A stretch of 64,000 bases of DNA from contig NZ_MTCM01000005.1 of assembly GCF_002000245.1 (NCBI RefSeq), positions 303,741-367,740 on the forward strand. The letters are read 5' to 3'. A program made the position numbers and the translations under genes. The notes below the pieces were generated by a model. It saw only the letters and a list, made by a program, of their open reading frames with translations. It was not told where the DNA came from and made no database searches. This DNA is from Sphingobacterium sp. CZ-UAM (GTDB taxonomy: Bacteria > Bacteroidota > Bacteroidia > Sphingobacteriales > Sphingobacteriaceae). This document shows, one piece after another, positions 17,357-26,651 of the stretch (its first letter is position 1; each line of letters opens with the position of its first letter).

Positions 17357-19462
17357 ATGGGATTAATGGGCTTTTTGCGTAACAAAGCTGGTGTCATCTT
17401 GACGGCAGCCATGGCTATCGCAATTTTAGCATTTTTACTAGGCGATGTTGTTCGGGGGGGCGCTCCTTTCTGGGCTAGACATCAAAATCGTGTAGGGGAA
17501 GTCAACGGAACTGAAATTGAATATCCTGCGTTCAGCCAACAGGTAGAACAGGCGGAAGAAATGTTCAAACAACAAATGGGTGGCGCTGTTACTCCTCAAA
17601 TGAGAACGTACGCCGTACAACAGGTTTGGAATCAATTCTTATCCAGAGAAATCTTGAGAAAAGAGATTGAAAAAATCGGTTTGACAGTAGGTAGCAAGGA
17701 ATTGAATGATCTAGTACAAGGTCCTAATCCTTCCGCTCAGATCGTTCAGGCATTTACCGACCCACAAACTGGACAATTTAACCGTGGTCAATTGTCAACT
17801 TTTATAAGCCAAATCAACACAGCTGGCAACCAAGCCATGGTTGATCAGTGGGAAACTCTACTTGAAGGTGTGAAAGAAGAACGTTTAAGTAGCAAATATG
17901 GTGAATTACTTTCAAACAGTGTATACGTCACTTCATTGGAGGCAAACGAAGAATACCAAGAACGTAATAAATTGGCGAACTTCAAATACATCCTTTTAGA
18001 TTATGCTTCTGTAAAAGATGCTGAGGCTAAAGTGACTGATGCAGATTTCCAAGAGTACTATAATGAGCATAAAAATATGTTCAGAACACAAGAGGAAACA
18101 CGCGCGATCCAATACGTTACTGTAGACGCAAAACCGCTGGCTAAAGATTCATTGGCCGTAAAAGAAACGATCAACAAGTTAAAGCAAGATCTTATCGTGG
18201 CGAAGGATGATTCCTTATTTGCATCCATTAATTCGGACAACAAATATCCATTTACCTACATGAAAAAAGGTCAATTGAGTCCTTCTTTGGATTCAGTAGT
18301 CTTCAATGTAGCTGCGGGTACTACAGTAGGTCCATTCCTAAGCAATGGCGCTTATGAAATTGCGAAAGTAGTTTCGACAGTAGTTGGTCCGGATTCAGTT
18401 AAGGCCTCTCATATCCTATTGGATGCTACAGCAGAAGGTGGTGTTGACAAAGCATTTGCAAAAGCTGATTCAATTAAAGGATTGATCCAAAAAGGAGACA
18501 ACTTCGCTGCTTTGGCAGTGCAGTTCAGCAATGACCCAGGAAGTAAAGCAAATGGTGGTGAGCTAGGTACTTTTACAAGAGGCCGCATGCTTCCAGAATT
18601 TGAAAAAGCAGTATTCGAAGGTAAAACTGGAGACATTAAAGTTGTCAAGACGCAATATGGTGTCCATATCATTAAAATTGAGAAGCAGATCGGTACGGCA
18701 AAATATGCAAAAGTTGCTATCATCGACAAGGTAATCAACAGTGGTAAAGAAACCCTAAACAATGCGCATAGCAAAGCGACAGCATTCCTATCGGCTGCTA
18801 CTGCACAAAACTTTGCACAAGAGGCTAAGAAATTAGGCTTAGAGGCGCGTACAGCGTCACGTGTTACGGCAATGGACAATGTGCTTGATGGCACAGAAGC
18901 GCCACGTGACTTGATCAAATGGGCTTTCGATGCTAAAAAAGGTGACATCTCAGACAAAGTATTTGAAACTGAAACTTCTTATATCTTAGCGAGCTTAGTG
19001 GATGTACAACCCAAAGGGGTACTTTCGCTTGACGCAGTGAAAAAAGACATTGAGCCTGCAGTTAAAAACAAGGTTAAAGCGAAAGTATTAAAAGAAAGAT
19101 TTGCAAAAGCTTTGGCTGGAGCTTCTTCCATTGACCAAGTGGCTCAAAAAGTGGGCAAATCTGCGATCCATGTGGAGAATGTGGTATTTGCCAATCCTGT
19201 TATCCCAGGTGTAGCCTTGGAAAATGCAGTAGTGGGTACAGTATTTGGACTTCAACCAAACAAACCTTCTAAAGCAATTGAAGGAAACACAGGTGTATAT
19301 GTCGTACAGGTAAATGGTTTCACAAATCCATCAGCAATCTCTGACATCAACGCACAAAAGAAACAAATGCTTGCAGCTAAAGCGCAACGTGCTTGGGGAT
19401 CTATTTTCCGTGCATTACAGGACAAAGCTGAAATCATTGACAATAGAGTGAAATTCTTTTAG
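17357..19462 (+). CDS. PpiD/SurA-like peptidyl-prolyl isomerase, membrane-anchored
   Basis: A 701-residue periplasmic folding factor. An N-terminal transmembrane helix (GVILTAAMAIAILAFLLGDVV, residues ~12-32) is followed by a SurA_N-type region and a single parvulin domain near 346-445 (VKASHILLDATAEGG, GGELGTFTRGRMLPEFE, TQYGVHIIKIEKQ). The remaining C-terminal 250 residues resemble the second SurA-like part of PpiD. This organisation matches PpiD more than SurA. It likely assists outer-membrane protein biogenesis, consistent with neighbouring lptC. It ends before a strong terminator. Confidence 0.9.
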   Translation: MGLMGFLRNKAGVILTAAMAIAILAFLLGDVVRGGAPFWARHQNRVGEVNGTEIEYPAFSQQVEQAEEMFKQQMGGAVTPQMRTYAVQQVWNQFLSREILRKEIEKIGLTVGSKELNDLVQGPNPSAQIVQAFTDPQTGQFNRGQLSTFISQINTAGNQAMVDQWETLLEGVKEERLSSKYGELLSNSVYVTSLEANEEYQERNKLANFKYILLDYASVKDAEAKVTDADFQEYYNEHKNMFRTQEETRAIQYVTVDAKPLAKDSLAVKETINKLKQDLIVAKDDSLFASINSDNKYPFTYMKKGQLSPSLDSVVFNVAAGTTVGPFLSNGAYEIAKVVSTVVGPDSVKASHILLDATAEGGVDKAFAKADSIKGLIQKGDNFAALAVQFSNDPGSKANGGELGTFTRGRMLPEFEKAVFEGKTGDIKVVKTQYGVHIIKIEKQIGTAKYAKVAIIDKVINSGKETLNNAHSKATAFLSAATAQNFAQEAKKLGLEARTASRVTAMDNVLDGTEAPRDLIKWAFDAKKGDISDKVFETETSYILASLVDVQPKGVLSLDAVKKDIEPAVKNKVKAKVLKERFAKALAGASSIDQVAQKVGKSAIHVENVVFANPVIPGVALENAVVGTVFGLQPNKPSKAIEGNTGVYVVQVNGFTNPSAISDINAQKKQMLAAKAQRAWGSIFRALQDKAEIIDNRVKFF

Positions 19463-19483
19463 AAGATTTTTAAGTAAATTTGT

Positions 19484-19513
19484 AGCCGGACGAATTATCG
19501 TCCGGCTTTTTTT
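19484..19513 (+). terminator. Rho-independent terminator after the PPIase gene
   Basis: Inverted arms AGCCGGACGA and TCGTCCGGCT with a short AT loop are followed by eight Ts. It ends the PPIase transcript. A TAAATTTG word at 19475-19482 sits just upstream; a promoter there would place its start inside the hairpin, so I regard that word as chance. Confidence 0.85.
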
Positions 19514-19526
19514 TGATAGAATAGTT

Positions 19527-20072
19527 ATGGAAATTCAAACAAATATTGTCAATAAAGTTGCACAAAGTGGATTAATGACTGTTGATCTGGCGGATTATCA
19601 TCCGACGACTGATAATGTCCTGTATGATATCAAGGATAATCTGTTCCATGGTCTGATGTTACGGGAAAAAGATTTCCGCGAGTTCATCAAAACTCATGAC
19701 TGGTCACAATATACCGATAAGCATGTGGCCATCACCTGTACGGCGGATGCTATCGTTCCGACCTGGGCCTATATGCTATTGGCCAACAAGCTGGAGCCAT
19801 ATGCTGCAAATGTTATCTTCGGCGATTTAGAGGAGTTATTGCGCATACAATATGCTGCTGCTGTTGACCAAATCGATATGGAACAATTTCGGGATCAGAG
19901 AGTCGTAGTGAAGGGCTGTGGCGAAACGTTTATCCCAGAATCGACATTTGTCCAGTTTACGGTGAAACTCAGCAAAGTAGCAAAGAGTATTATGTACGGG
20001 GAACCCTGTTCTACGGTTCCGGTTTTTAAAAGAAGTCCTCAGGCGCCAAAAGCTACTGACAAACAAGCGTAA
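19527..20072 (+). CDS. DUF2480 family protein
   Basis: A 181-residue cytosolic protein with no signal or membrane segment. It matches the layout of DUF2480, a family I know only from Bacteroidota: VNKVAQSGLMTVDLADY near the start, HDWSQYTDKHVAITCTADAIVPTWAYMLL in the middle, and VVVKGCGETFIPESTFVQFTVKLS later. Function is unknown. It lies alone after the PPIase terminator and 94 bp before the DUF3108 gene. Confidence 0.8.
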   Translation: MEIQTNIVNKVAQSGLMTVDLADYHPTTDNVLYDIKDNLFHGLMLREKDFREFIKTHDWSQYTDKHVAITCTADAIVPTWAYMLLANKLEPYAANVIFGDLEELLRIQYAAAVDQIDMEQFRDQRVVVKGCGETFIPESTFVQFTVKLSKVAKSIMYGEPCSTVPVFKRSPQAPKATDKQA

Positions 20073-20166
20073 ACGCCTGTGCGTGATGATTTCATCACTT
20101 TAAAAAGACAATTTATTCTGATGAAATTAACATTTCTTTTCAAACAATTTTCGTAAACTTACGTAC

Positions 20167-20952
20167 ATGAAACTTATATCGACATTGCTCCTATACTTAT
20201 CAGTTTTTGTAAGTACAGTTTTCGCTCAGGGTCTACCCCATTTAAAGGAATCGGCATTTAAGGGTGGAGAGAAATTAAAGTATAAACTCCGCTATGGTAT
20301 TATTTCCGCTGCAACGGGAACGTTGACTGTTGCCGATACGAAAGATGGATTTGGGAATCCCTCCTTTCATCTATATGCAGCAGGTAAAACAGCGGGAGCA
20401 TTTGCCATCTATACCGTAAGAAACGAATACAATTCATATATCAATAGCAAGACATTCCTGCCTTACTATTATACAGAAAACATCCGTGAGGGGGGGTACA
20501 GAAGGAATGACAAAGTACGTTTCAATCAGGACACACGTACCGTGAACGGTAATAAAGGAACATTCACATCCAAGGTGGATCAGACCTTTGATTTGTTATC
20601 ATCCTACTATTTCGCCCGCAATCTCGACCTAAGTTCGGTCAAGCCGGGTGAATCCTTTAAGCTGACTTATTTCCTGAATGACGAAATAGCCACCTTGGGC
20701 ATACAGTATATTGGAATCGAAAAAATAAAAACCGAATTGGGTACCCTAGAGTGTCTCAAATTCAGTCCTGAAATAAAACCGGGGCGTATCTTTAAAAAAA
20801 ATAGCAAGCTTTACCTTTGGGTAACCAATGACGGTAACCGTATTCCGGTGAAAGCCAACGTCGATATATTAATTGGCTCTGTGACCTTAGAATTGCTGGA
20901 AGCAAGCGGACTTAAATATAAATTGGGCCAAAAAGCAAGCTACTCAAAATAA
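20167..20952 (+). CDS. DUF3108 domain protein (secreted)
   Basis: A 261-residue protein with a clear signal peptide (MKLISTLLLYLSVFVSTVFA, then QGL). The mature part is beta-rich (GGEKLKYKLRYGIISAATGTL, FNQDTRTVNGNKGTF, LYLWVTNDGNRIPVKANV), as in DUF3108, whose members are periplasmic and of unknown function; the fold recalls lipid-binding beta-sheets. The DUF3109 gene begins 5 bp after its stop, so they are coupled. It is a conserved Bacteroidota pairing as far as I recall. Confidence 0.82.
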   Translation: MKLISTLLLYLSVFVSTVFAQGLPHLKESAFKGGEKLKYKLRYGIISAATGTLTVADTKDGFGNPSFHLYAAGKTAGAFAIYTVRNEYNSYINSKTFLPYYYTENIREGGYRRNDKVRFNQDTRTVNGNKGTFTSKVDQTFDLLSSYYFARNLDLSSVKPGESFKLTYFLNDEIATLGIQYIGIEKIKTELGTLECLKFSPEIKPGRIFKKNSKLYLWVTNDGNRIPVKANVDILIGSVTLELLEASGLKYKLGQKASYSK

Positions 20953-20957
20953 TTAGA

Positions 20958-21521
20958 ATGATTGAAGTAGGAAATGTGTTAGTACACGAAGATCTAATCA
21001 ATAATGACTTCGTGTGCAATCTATCAAAATGTAAAGGAATCTGTTGTATCGAGGGAGACTCGGGCGCACCTTTACTGGAAAGTGAAAAAGCTATTCTGGA
21101 GGAGATCTACCCAAAGGTAAAACCCTACATGACCGAGAAAGGTATTGAGGCCATCGAAGAACAGGGCAAATATGTTGTCGATGTCGATGGTGACCTAACC
21201 ACAACATGCGTTGATGGGAACAAAGAATGTGCGTATGTAACCTGGGAAAATGGCATTACCAAATGTGCAATTGAGAAGGCTTATGAATTAGGTGAAGTCC
21301 ACTGGCGGAAACCTGTTTCCTGTCACCTCTATCCGATCCGCACAACGCATTATCCGGAATTTGACGTACTTCATTATGACCGCTGGCATATCTGTAAAGA
21401 TGCCTGTACTTTTGGGAAGGAATTACAGGTACCGGTATACAAATTTCTGAAGGATCCCCTGATCCGCACTTATGGCGAAGAATGGTACAAAAATCTTGAG
21501 CGTGCAGTCGATGAGTTGTAA
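20958..21521 (+). CDS. DUF3109 family cysteine-rich protein (possible metal/Fe-S binding)
   Basis: A 187-residue cytosolic protein with ten cysteines in clusters: CNLSKCKGICC near residue 20, CVDGNKEC near 84, then KC, SCHLYP and HICKDAC. This pattern matches DUF3109 and recalls the YkgJ/UPF0153 zinc- or iron-chelating family, so a metal cluster is plausible but unproven. It overlaps functionally with nothing known nearby; it is coupled to the DUF3108 gene (5-bp gap) and 50 bp before the polyprenyl synthase. Confidence 0.82.
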   Translation: MIEVGNVLVHEDLINNDFVCNLSKCKGICCIEGDSGAPLLESEKAILEEIYPKVKPYMTEKGIEAIEEQGKYVVDVDGDLTTTCVDGNKECAYVTWENGITKCAIEKAYELGEVHWRKPVSCHLYPIRTTHYPEFDVLHYDRWHICKDACTFGKELQVPVYKFLKDPLIRTYGEEWYKNLERAVDEL

Positions 21522-21571
21522 CAAAATTACTATCTTTAAGCTTTAACTTTTTTGGTATTTCATTCCAATTC

Positions 21572-22543
21572 ATGTCAAAATTAACAGAGATCCAACGTCC
21601 TATTATCCACGAACTTGAAGCTTTTGAAAAGAAATTCAAAGCATCGATGAAAAGCTCCGTTCCTTTGTTGGATCGTATCACGCAATACCTGATCAAACGC
21701 AAAGGCAAACAAATGCGGCCGATGTTTGTCTTTTTCTCGGCAGGCATCTGCAATGGGATCAATGAATCGACTTATCGGGGTGCTGCTTTGGTTGAACTAT
21801 TGCATACAGCGTCACTGGTACATGATGATGTTGTTGATAATTCCTATGAACGTAGGGGGTTCTTTTCCATCAACGCACTCTGGAAAAATAAGATTGCGGT
21901 ACTGGTTGGTGATTTTTTGCTTTCAAGAGGATTACTGCTTTCGGTCAAACATCAGGATTATCACCTGTTAAAGATTGTTTCAGAAGCAGTGGATCAAATG
22001 AGTGAGGGGGAATTGCTCCAAATCGAAAAAGCGCGTAAACTGGATATAGAAGAGTCCATCTATTTTGAGGTCATCCGGAAAAAAACAGCATCGTTAATTG
22101 CTTCCTGTTGTGCCTGTGGTTCTGCTTCATCCAATGCTGACGAAGAGACAGTAGCAAAACTGCACCAGTTCGGAGAGAAAATTGGCATCGCATTTCAGAT
22201 TAAGGATGACCTGTTTGATTTTGGATTGGATGATGTGGGCAAGCCACTTGGAAATGATATCAAAGAGAAAAAAATGACCTTGCCCTTGATCCATGCCCTA
22301 AATCAGACGAGCTCCAGTGAAAAGCGGCGAATCATCAATCTGGTTCGAAACCATAATGAAGACCCCAAAAAAGTTACTGAGGTCATCGATTTTGTACGCA
22401 ACAGTGGTGGGTTAGCTTATGCAACAAACAAAATGCTGGAATACCAGCAAGATGCCTTCCGCATCCTAGATGATTTTCCGGATAGCGAATACAAACAAGG
22501 ATTACTACAATTGGTAAGATATACAACAGAAAGAAAAAAATAA
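21572..22543 (+). CDS. Polyprenyl diphosphate synthase (octaprenyl/solanesyl type)
   Basis: A trans-prenyltransferase of 323 residues, making the side chain of quinones (menaquinone in this group, inference). Both aspartate-rich motifs are clear: LVHDDVVDNSYERRG (first DDxxD) and QIKDDLFDFG (second DDxxD), plus KRKGKQMRPM for pyrophosphate. Chain length cannot be read reliably. The stop overlaps the start of the TerC gene by one base (22543), so they are translationally coupled. A short AT leader precedes the ATG at 21572. Confidence 0.92.
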   Translation: MSKLTEIQRPIIHELEAFEKKFKASMKSSVPLLDRITQYLIKRKGKQMRPMFVFFSAGICNGINESTYRGAALVELLHTASLVHDDVVDNSYERRGFFSINALWKNKIAVLVGDFLLSRGLLLSVKHQDYHLLKIVSEAVDQMSEGELLQIEKARKLDIEESIYFEVIRKKTASLIASCCACGSASSNADEETVAKLHQFGEKIGIAFQIKDDLFDFGLDDVGKPLGNDIKEKKMTLPLIHALNQTSSSEKRRIINLVRNHNEDPKKVTEVIDFVRNSGGLAYATNKMLEYQQDAFRILDDFPDSEYKQGLLQLVRYTTERKK

Positions 22544-23595
22544 TGAGTCACGAATTAATGTTTTTTGGAGGTTTCTTAATCTTCATTGCGCTGATGCTAG
22601 CCATCGACCTCGGCCTATTTTCCAAGGGCGATAAACCCGTTAGCTTAAAGACGGCAGCAATTATGAGTGCTGTATGGGTATTATTCTCCCTAGGCTTCTA
22701 TTGGTTGCTCCGACAGTATGGATTTGAATTACATAATATCCATGATCTCAACCATCTGCAAGAGGTCATCACCAAACATCACCATGATATTAAAATTATT
22801 CCCGGCGACCTGGCCGCTAGTCTAGCCGTCTATAATAACAACCTCGGCTTGGAGTATCTGACAGGCTATGTGGTTGAATATGCACTTTCGGTGGATAATA
22901 TTTTTGTGATGGTATTACTGTTTACCTCATTTGGAATTCCTGAACGTTATTATCATAAAGTCCTGGTTTGGGGGATTCTGGGAGCCATCGTAATGCGATT
23001 CCTGTTTATCTTCCTTGGTGCAACCCTGATCGCTAAATTTGGCTGGATTCTATACGTCTTTGGAGCCTTCTTGGTCTTTACAGGTGTCAAGATGTTTATC
23101 AACCGCAACCAGGAAGAAGAAGTAGATCCGCAAAACCATCCTGTGGTTAAATTTGCATCCAAATATTTCAAAGTAACTCCCAAATTGGACGCGGGTCATT
23201 TTTTCCATATAGAGAATGGCGTAAAATACATGACACCCTTATTTTTGGTCTTGTTAGTGATTGAATTTACGGATCTGATTTTCGCGGTGGACTCTATTCC
23301 AGCAATCTTCTCGGTAACCAAAGATCCTTATATCGTGTTCTTTTCGAATATTTTCGCTATCCTAGGGCTACGCTCCATGTTCTTCCTATTGGTCAATATT
23401 ATCCATAAATTCCAATATTTAAAGGTTGGATTGGCTTTTCTATTGGTCTTTATTGGTCTGAAGATGTTATTGCATCACTGGTTAGCAGAGGTTGGATTTA
23501 CAACTACCCACTCCTTGATTGTGATTATCAGCATACTTGCCTTAAGTATTATCGCTTCGCTGCTCTTTCCGAAACAGAAGGAAATTGCCGAATAA
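22543..23595 (+). CDS. TerC/Alx family integral membrane protein
   Basis: A 350-residue polytopic protein with seven to nine helices. Motifs LEYLTGYVVEYALSVDN and VIEFTDLIFAVDSIPA carry the paired acidic residues conserved in TerC/Alx, which in other bacteria export manganese co-translationally or confer tellurite resistance. In Alx a pH-sensing riboswitch leader is known; here the start overlaps the upstream stop, so there is no leader. It ends before a strong terminator. Confidence 0.88.
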   Translation: MSHELMFFGGFLIFIALMLAIDLGLFSKGDKPVSLKTAAIMSAVWVLFSLGFYWLLRQYGFELHNIHDLNHLQEVITKHHHDIKIIPGDLAASLAVYNNNLGLEYLTGYVVEYALSVDNIFVMVLLFTSFGIPERYYHKVLVWGILGAIVMRFLFIFLGATLIAKFGWILYVFGAFLVFTGVKMFINRNQEEEVDPQNHPVVKFASKYFKVTPKLDAGHFFHIENGVKYMTPLFLVLLVIEFTDLIFAVDSIPAIFSVTKDPYIVFFSNIFAILGLRSMFFLLVNIIHKFQYLKVGLAFLLVFIGLKMLLHHWLAEVGFTTTHSLIVIISILALSIIASLLFPKQKEIAE

Positions 23596-23602
23596 CATAG
23601 CA

Positions 23603-23637
23603 GCAAAGGGTCGTTAAATTGACGACCCTTTGCTTTT
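23603..23637 (+). terminator. Rho-independent terminator after the TerC gene
   Basis: Perfect 12-bp stem GCAAAGGGTCGT / ACGACCCTTTGC, 7-base loop, followed by TTTT. It closes the synthase-TerC transcript. Confidence 0.9.
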
Positions 23638-23791
23638 CAACACTTTAACTTTTTTTTATCTCCCATCTTCGCCGACAAAAGAGCCGAGATTATGCCCCTT
23701 TTTTAAGAACAATTATTTTACAGAGGAATTTACCTTACTAAATTTAATTTATTTAATTTAGCATCACTTTAAATTAACAAAATACTAACAA

Positions 23792-24979
23792 ATGAATTGG
23801 AATAAATCGATTGTACTAGCTGCGTCTCTGTTTGCAGCTTCATTCCAAGTACAAGCACAGGACAATTTGATCAATGCCTTAAAAGCAAATCAAAATGACA
23901 ATAGCAAATCTGGGTTTACATTTACAGAAGTTATCAATTTAGGTAATACCTCGATCAAGGATCAAGGTTCTTCAGGTACATGTTGGTCTTATTCAGGAAA
24001 TTCTTTTCTGGAGTCCGAGATGATCCGTATGGGTAAAAAACCGGTGGAGATCTCCCAGATTTATACAGCGCGTAATACGTACTTAGATAAAGCACGTACC
24101 TATGTACGTCTTCACGGCGGCTTGTCATTGGGTGAGGGTGGTCAATTCCACGACGTGTTGAATTCATTCCGCAAATATGGTGCTATGCCACAGTCGGCTT
24201 ATACGGGGCTGCACTATGGTAGCACACGCAATAATTTTGGTGAAATGACATCCATGCTTGATGCGATGTTAGGTTCCATTGTAAAAGGTAAATCCCTGAC
24301 ACCAAACTGGGAAAAGGCTTATACTGCAGCCATGGACTCTTACTTAGGTGAAGTGCCTGAAAAATTCGATTACAACGGTAAATCCTATACCCCACGTACA
24401 TTCGCAGATCAGGTCATTGGTATCAACCCGGATGATTATGTTGGTATTGCTTCGGTTACCGACCATCCTTATTATAGCCAGTTCGTACTGTTAATTCCGG
24501 ACAACTGGTCATTCGACCGTTTTTATAATGTACAAACCAATGATTTAACAGATATCATTGATAATGCTTTGCAAAAAGGATACACTGTTGCCTGGGCGAC
24601 CGACGTATCAGAAAAAGGATTCTCCTGGAAAAATGGTATCGCTTATGTTCCTGAAAAACCATTCGAACAAATGAGCGAGCAAGAGAAATCTAGCATGTTC
24701 GTTGGCCCTAAACCAGAAATGAAAATTACACCTGAAGAGCGTCAAAAAGCATTCGACAATTGGCAAACTACAGACGATCATGGTATGCATATCGTCGGTC
24801 TAGTGAAAGATCAAAACGGTAAAGAGTACTATATCGTCAAAAACTCATGGGGAACATCCAATGACTACAAAGGATATTTATACGCGACAAAGGAATTTGT
24901 ACGCTATAAAACAACCTCTTTACTGTTACATAAAGATGGTCTCACAAAAGATTTAAAATCCAAGATAAATATCAAATAA
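23792..24979 (+). CDS. Secreted C1B papain-like aminopeptidase (bleomycin-hydrolase type)
   Basis: A 395-residue cysteine protease of the PepC/bleomycin hydrolase family, with a signal peptide ending near residue 22 (SFQVQAQ). The catalytic Cys64 is in QGSSGTCWSYSG, the His in DDHGMHIVGLV, and the Asn in YIVKNSWGTSN. Exported versions in Bacteroidota are usually periplasmic or outer-membrane. It stands alone between two terminators (23603-23637 and 24998-25034). Confidence 0.92.
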   Translation: MNWNKSIVLAASLFAASFQVQAQDNLINALKANQNDNSKSGFTFTEVINLGNTSIKDQGSSGTCWSYSGNSFLESEMIRMGKKPVEISQIYTARNTYLDKARTYVRLHGGLSLGEGGQFHDVLNSFRKYGAMPQSAYTGLHYGSTRNNFGEMTSMLDAMLGSIVKGKSLTPNWEKAYTAAMDSYLGEVPEKFDYNGKSYTPRTFADQVIGINPDDYVGIASVTDHPYYSQFVLLIPDNWSFDRFYNVQTNDLTDIIDNALQKGYTVAWATDVSEKGFSWKNGIAYVPEKPFEQMSEQEKSSMFVGPKPEMKITPEERQKAFDNWQTTDDHGMHIVGLVKDQNGKEYYIVKNSWGTSNDYKGYLYATKEFVRYKTTSLLLHKDGLTKDLKSKINIK

Positions 24980-24997
24980 GCAATTTATCCACCGTTG

Positions 24998-25034
24998 AAA
25001 ACACCTCTGAAATTAATCTTTCAGAGGTGTTTTT
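24998..25034 (+). terminator. Rho-independent terminator after the C1 peptidase gene
   Basis: Arms AAAACACCTCTGA (24998-25010) and TCAGAGGTGTTTTT (25021-25034) with a 10-base loop, ending in a T-run. Confidence 0.9.
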
Positions 25035-25091
25035 GTTTTCAGATTAATTTGATAACTTAAACCTAATTATAAATCTAGTTGTTCAGTGAGT

Positions 25092-26330
25092 ATGAGAAGT
25101 ATAATCGCATTATGCCTTGCAATTTTAGTTGGGAATCTAGCATATTCCCAGACCAAAGGGGTTAAATTTGTAGAAGGATTAAGTTGGAAAGAGGTCAAAG
25201 AAAAAGCGAAGGCAGAGAATAAGTTTATCTTCGTTGAACTTTTTGCGACCTGGTGTGGCCCCTGCCAATACATGAGTAATGAAATTTTTCCCTTGGAGCA
25301 GGTGGGTACCCCTATAAACCAGAATTTTATCAGTATCCGTGTACAAATGGACTCCACAGAATCAGACAATGCCACTGTCAAAAAATGGCATGCTGATGCC
25401 CGTGCCATTTCCAGCGAGTACAACATCCAGTCTTTTCCAACCTTCTTGATTTTTAGTCCAGACGGAGAAGCGGTACACCGAATTGTTGGCGCAAGTGATG
25501 CACCAGAATTTGTTGACCATGTCACAGATGGATTGGCTCCCGAAACCCAGTATTATACACTATTGAAAAAATTCGAGAAAAGACCGCAGGATATCTATAC
25601 AGCCAAACAGATGTTAAAAGCAGCCAATATCGCATATGACGAAAGCACTGCACGTAAAGCCGAAAACACCTTGGCCAATTCTTTAGGCACTGACGAGCTT
25701 TTTAAGAAGGAAAATGTACATATCCTCCTAGCTGCCGCCAAGTTCACAAATTCAAAGGCTTTTAACCTGATCCGTAACAATAAGGAAAAAATAGATATCC
25801 TTTTAGAATCACCCGGGATTGCCAATCGTACATTAGCTAATGTGGTCGTCAATGAACTCTTCCAAATTAAGATAGATGCCAAGCACGAACCTAACTGGGA
25901 TATTTATCAAAGTGAATTGGCTGCTAAATATCCGGACATAGATTTTGTCCCGATGTTCAAAAAGATCAAAGCACACTATTATCTTCAGGTCAAGAATTAT
26001 GTGGCCATGAAAAACACGATTAACGATTACCTATCATCAGAGGATTTTACAGCACATCAATTGAACACTTTTGCCTGGACGATCTTTAATAACAGCAATG
26101 ATCCTGAATGTATTGATGCAGCGATCAGTTGGAGCAAGAAGTCGATTATCGAAGACCCCAGTTCTGCTTTTCTGGATACCTACGCCAACCTGCTTTATAA
26201 AAAAGGGGAAACCGAAAAAGCGATCAAGTGGCAAAATAAAGCCATCGAAATGGCCAGCGAAGATGACCGTCCTATCTATCAGGAAACACTCGACAAAATG
26301 ACCAAAGGGATAAAGACCTGGGACAATTAG
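25092..26330 (+). CDS. Secreted thioredoxin-fold protein with TPR-like C-terminus (paralogue A)
   Basis: A 412-residue protein from the ATG at 25092 (a GTG two codons upstream is less likely). The signal peptide ends near NLAYS/QTK. Residues ~30-140 form a thioredoxin fold with the active site TWCGPCQYM; the cis-Pro motif is SFPTFLIF. The remaining 250 residues are helical, with a TPR-like end (AFLDTYANLLYKKGETEKAI). It is a periplasmic disulfide oxidoreductase with an interaction tail (inference). The next gene is a paralogue of the same design. Confidence 0.85.
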   Translation: MRSIIALCLAILVGNLAYSQTKGVKFVEGLSWKEVKEKAKAENKFIFVELFATWCGPCQYMSNEIFPLEQVGTPINQNFISIRVQMDSTESDNATVKKWHADARAISSEYNIQSFPTFLIFSPDGEAVHRIVGASDAPEFVDHVTDGLAPETQYYTLLKKFEKRPQDIYTAKQMLKAANIAYDESTARKAENTLANSLGTDELFKKENVHILLAAAKFTNSKAFNLIRNNKEKIDILLESPGIANRTLANVVVNELFQIKIDAKHEPNWDIYQSELAAKYPDIDFVPMFKKIKAHYYLQVKNYVAMKNTINDYLSSEDFTAHQLNTFAWTIFNNSNDPECIDAAISWSKKSIIEDPSSAFLDTYANLLYKKGETEKAIKWQNKAIEMASEDDRPIYQETLDKMTKGIKTWDN

Positions 26331-26651
26331 ACGTTGTCAAGCAAAAGGGTTCTTTCGATTTCTGTACAGGTTTATTCTTATGGAATAAATCTTAACGATA
26401 TTTTACCATTTGTGTAGTCTGGTTTTTAGAACTTCTCACGGAGCTTTAAAGCATATATGAGTATGGAGCATAGTCCGTCAGCAGATCGGCTATTAACATC
26501 CGGGCGTTAGCCCTATTTATTGATTTGGATTTCACCTTGAATAATTACAAATGATTTATTCAAAATAGTAAACCACCTGATTAATTTTTTTTATAATTTT
26601 TTCTTGATCGTCATTTTATTCAGTAAATTAACAACTAAATATCAACGGATT
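26331..26651. other. 321-bp intergenic region between the two thioredoxin-TPR genes
   Basis: It contains a small hairpin GGGC-GTTA-GCCC (about 26501-26512) and several AT-rich tracts near the right end. No TAnnTTTG box, reading frame or repeat of note is visible, and no classical terminator. Confidence 0.4.

Noticed and set aside
18409..18957. 182-codon frame antisense to the PPIase gene
   Set aside because: Low-complexity shadow of a long sense gene with all expected domains.
19475..19482. TAAATTTG as promoter of the DUF2480 gene
   Set aside because: No -33 match, and its start point would fall inside the PPIase terminator hairpin.
21256..21762. 168-codon frame antisense to the DUF3109 gene and polyprenyl synthase
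   Set aside because: Antisense to two genes with clear motifs.
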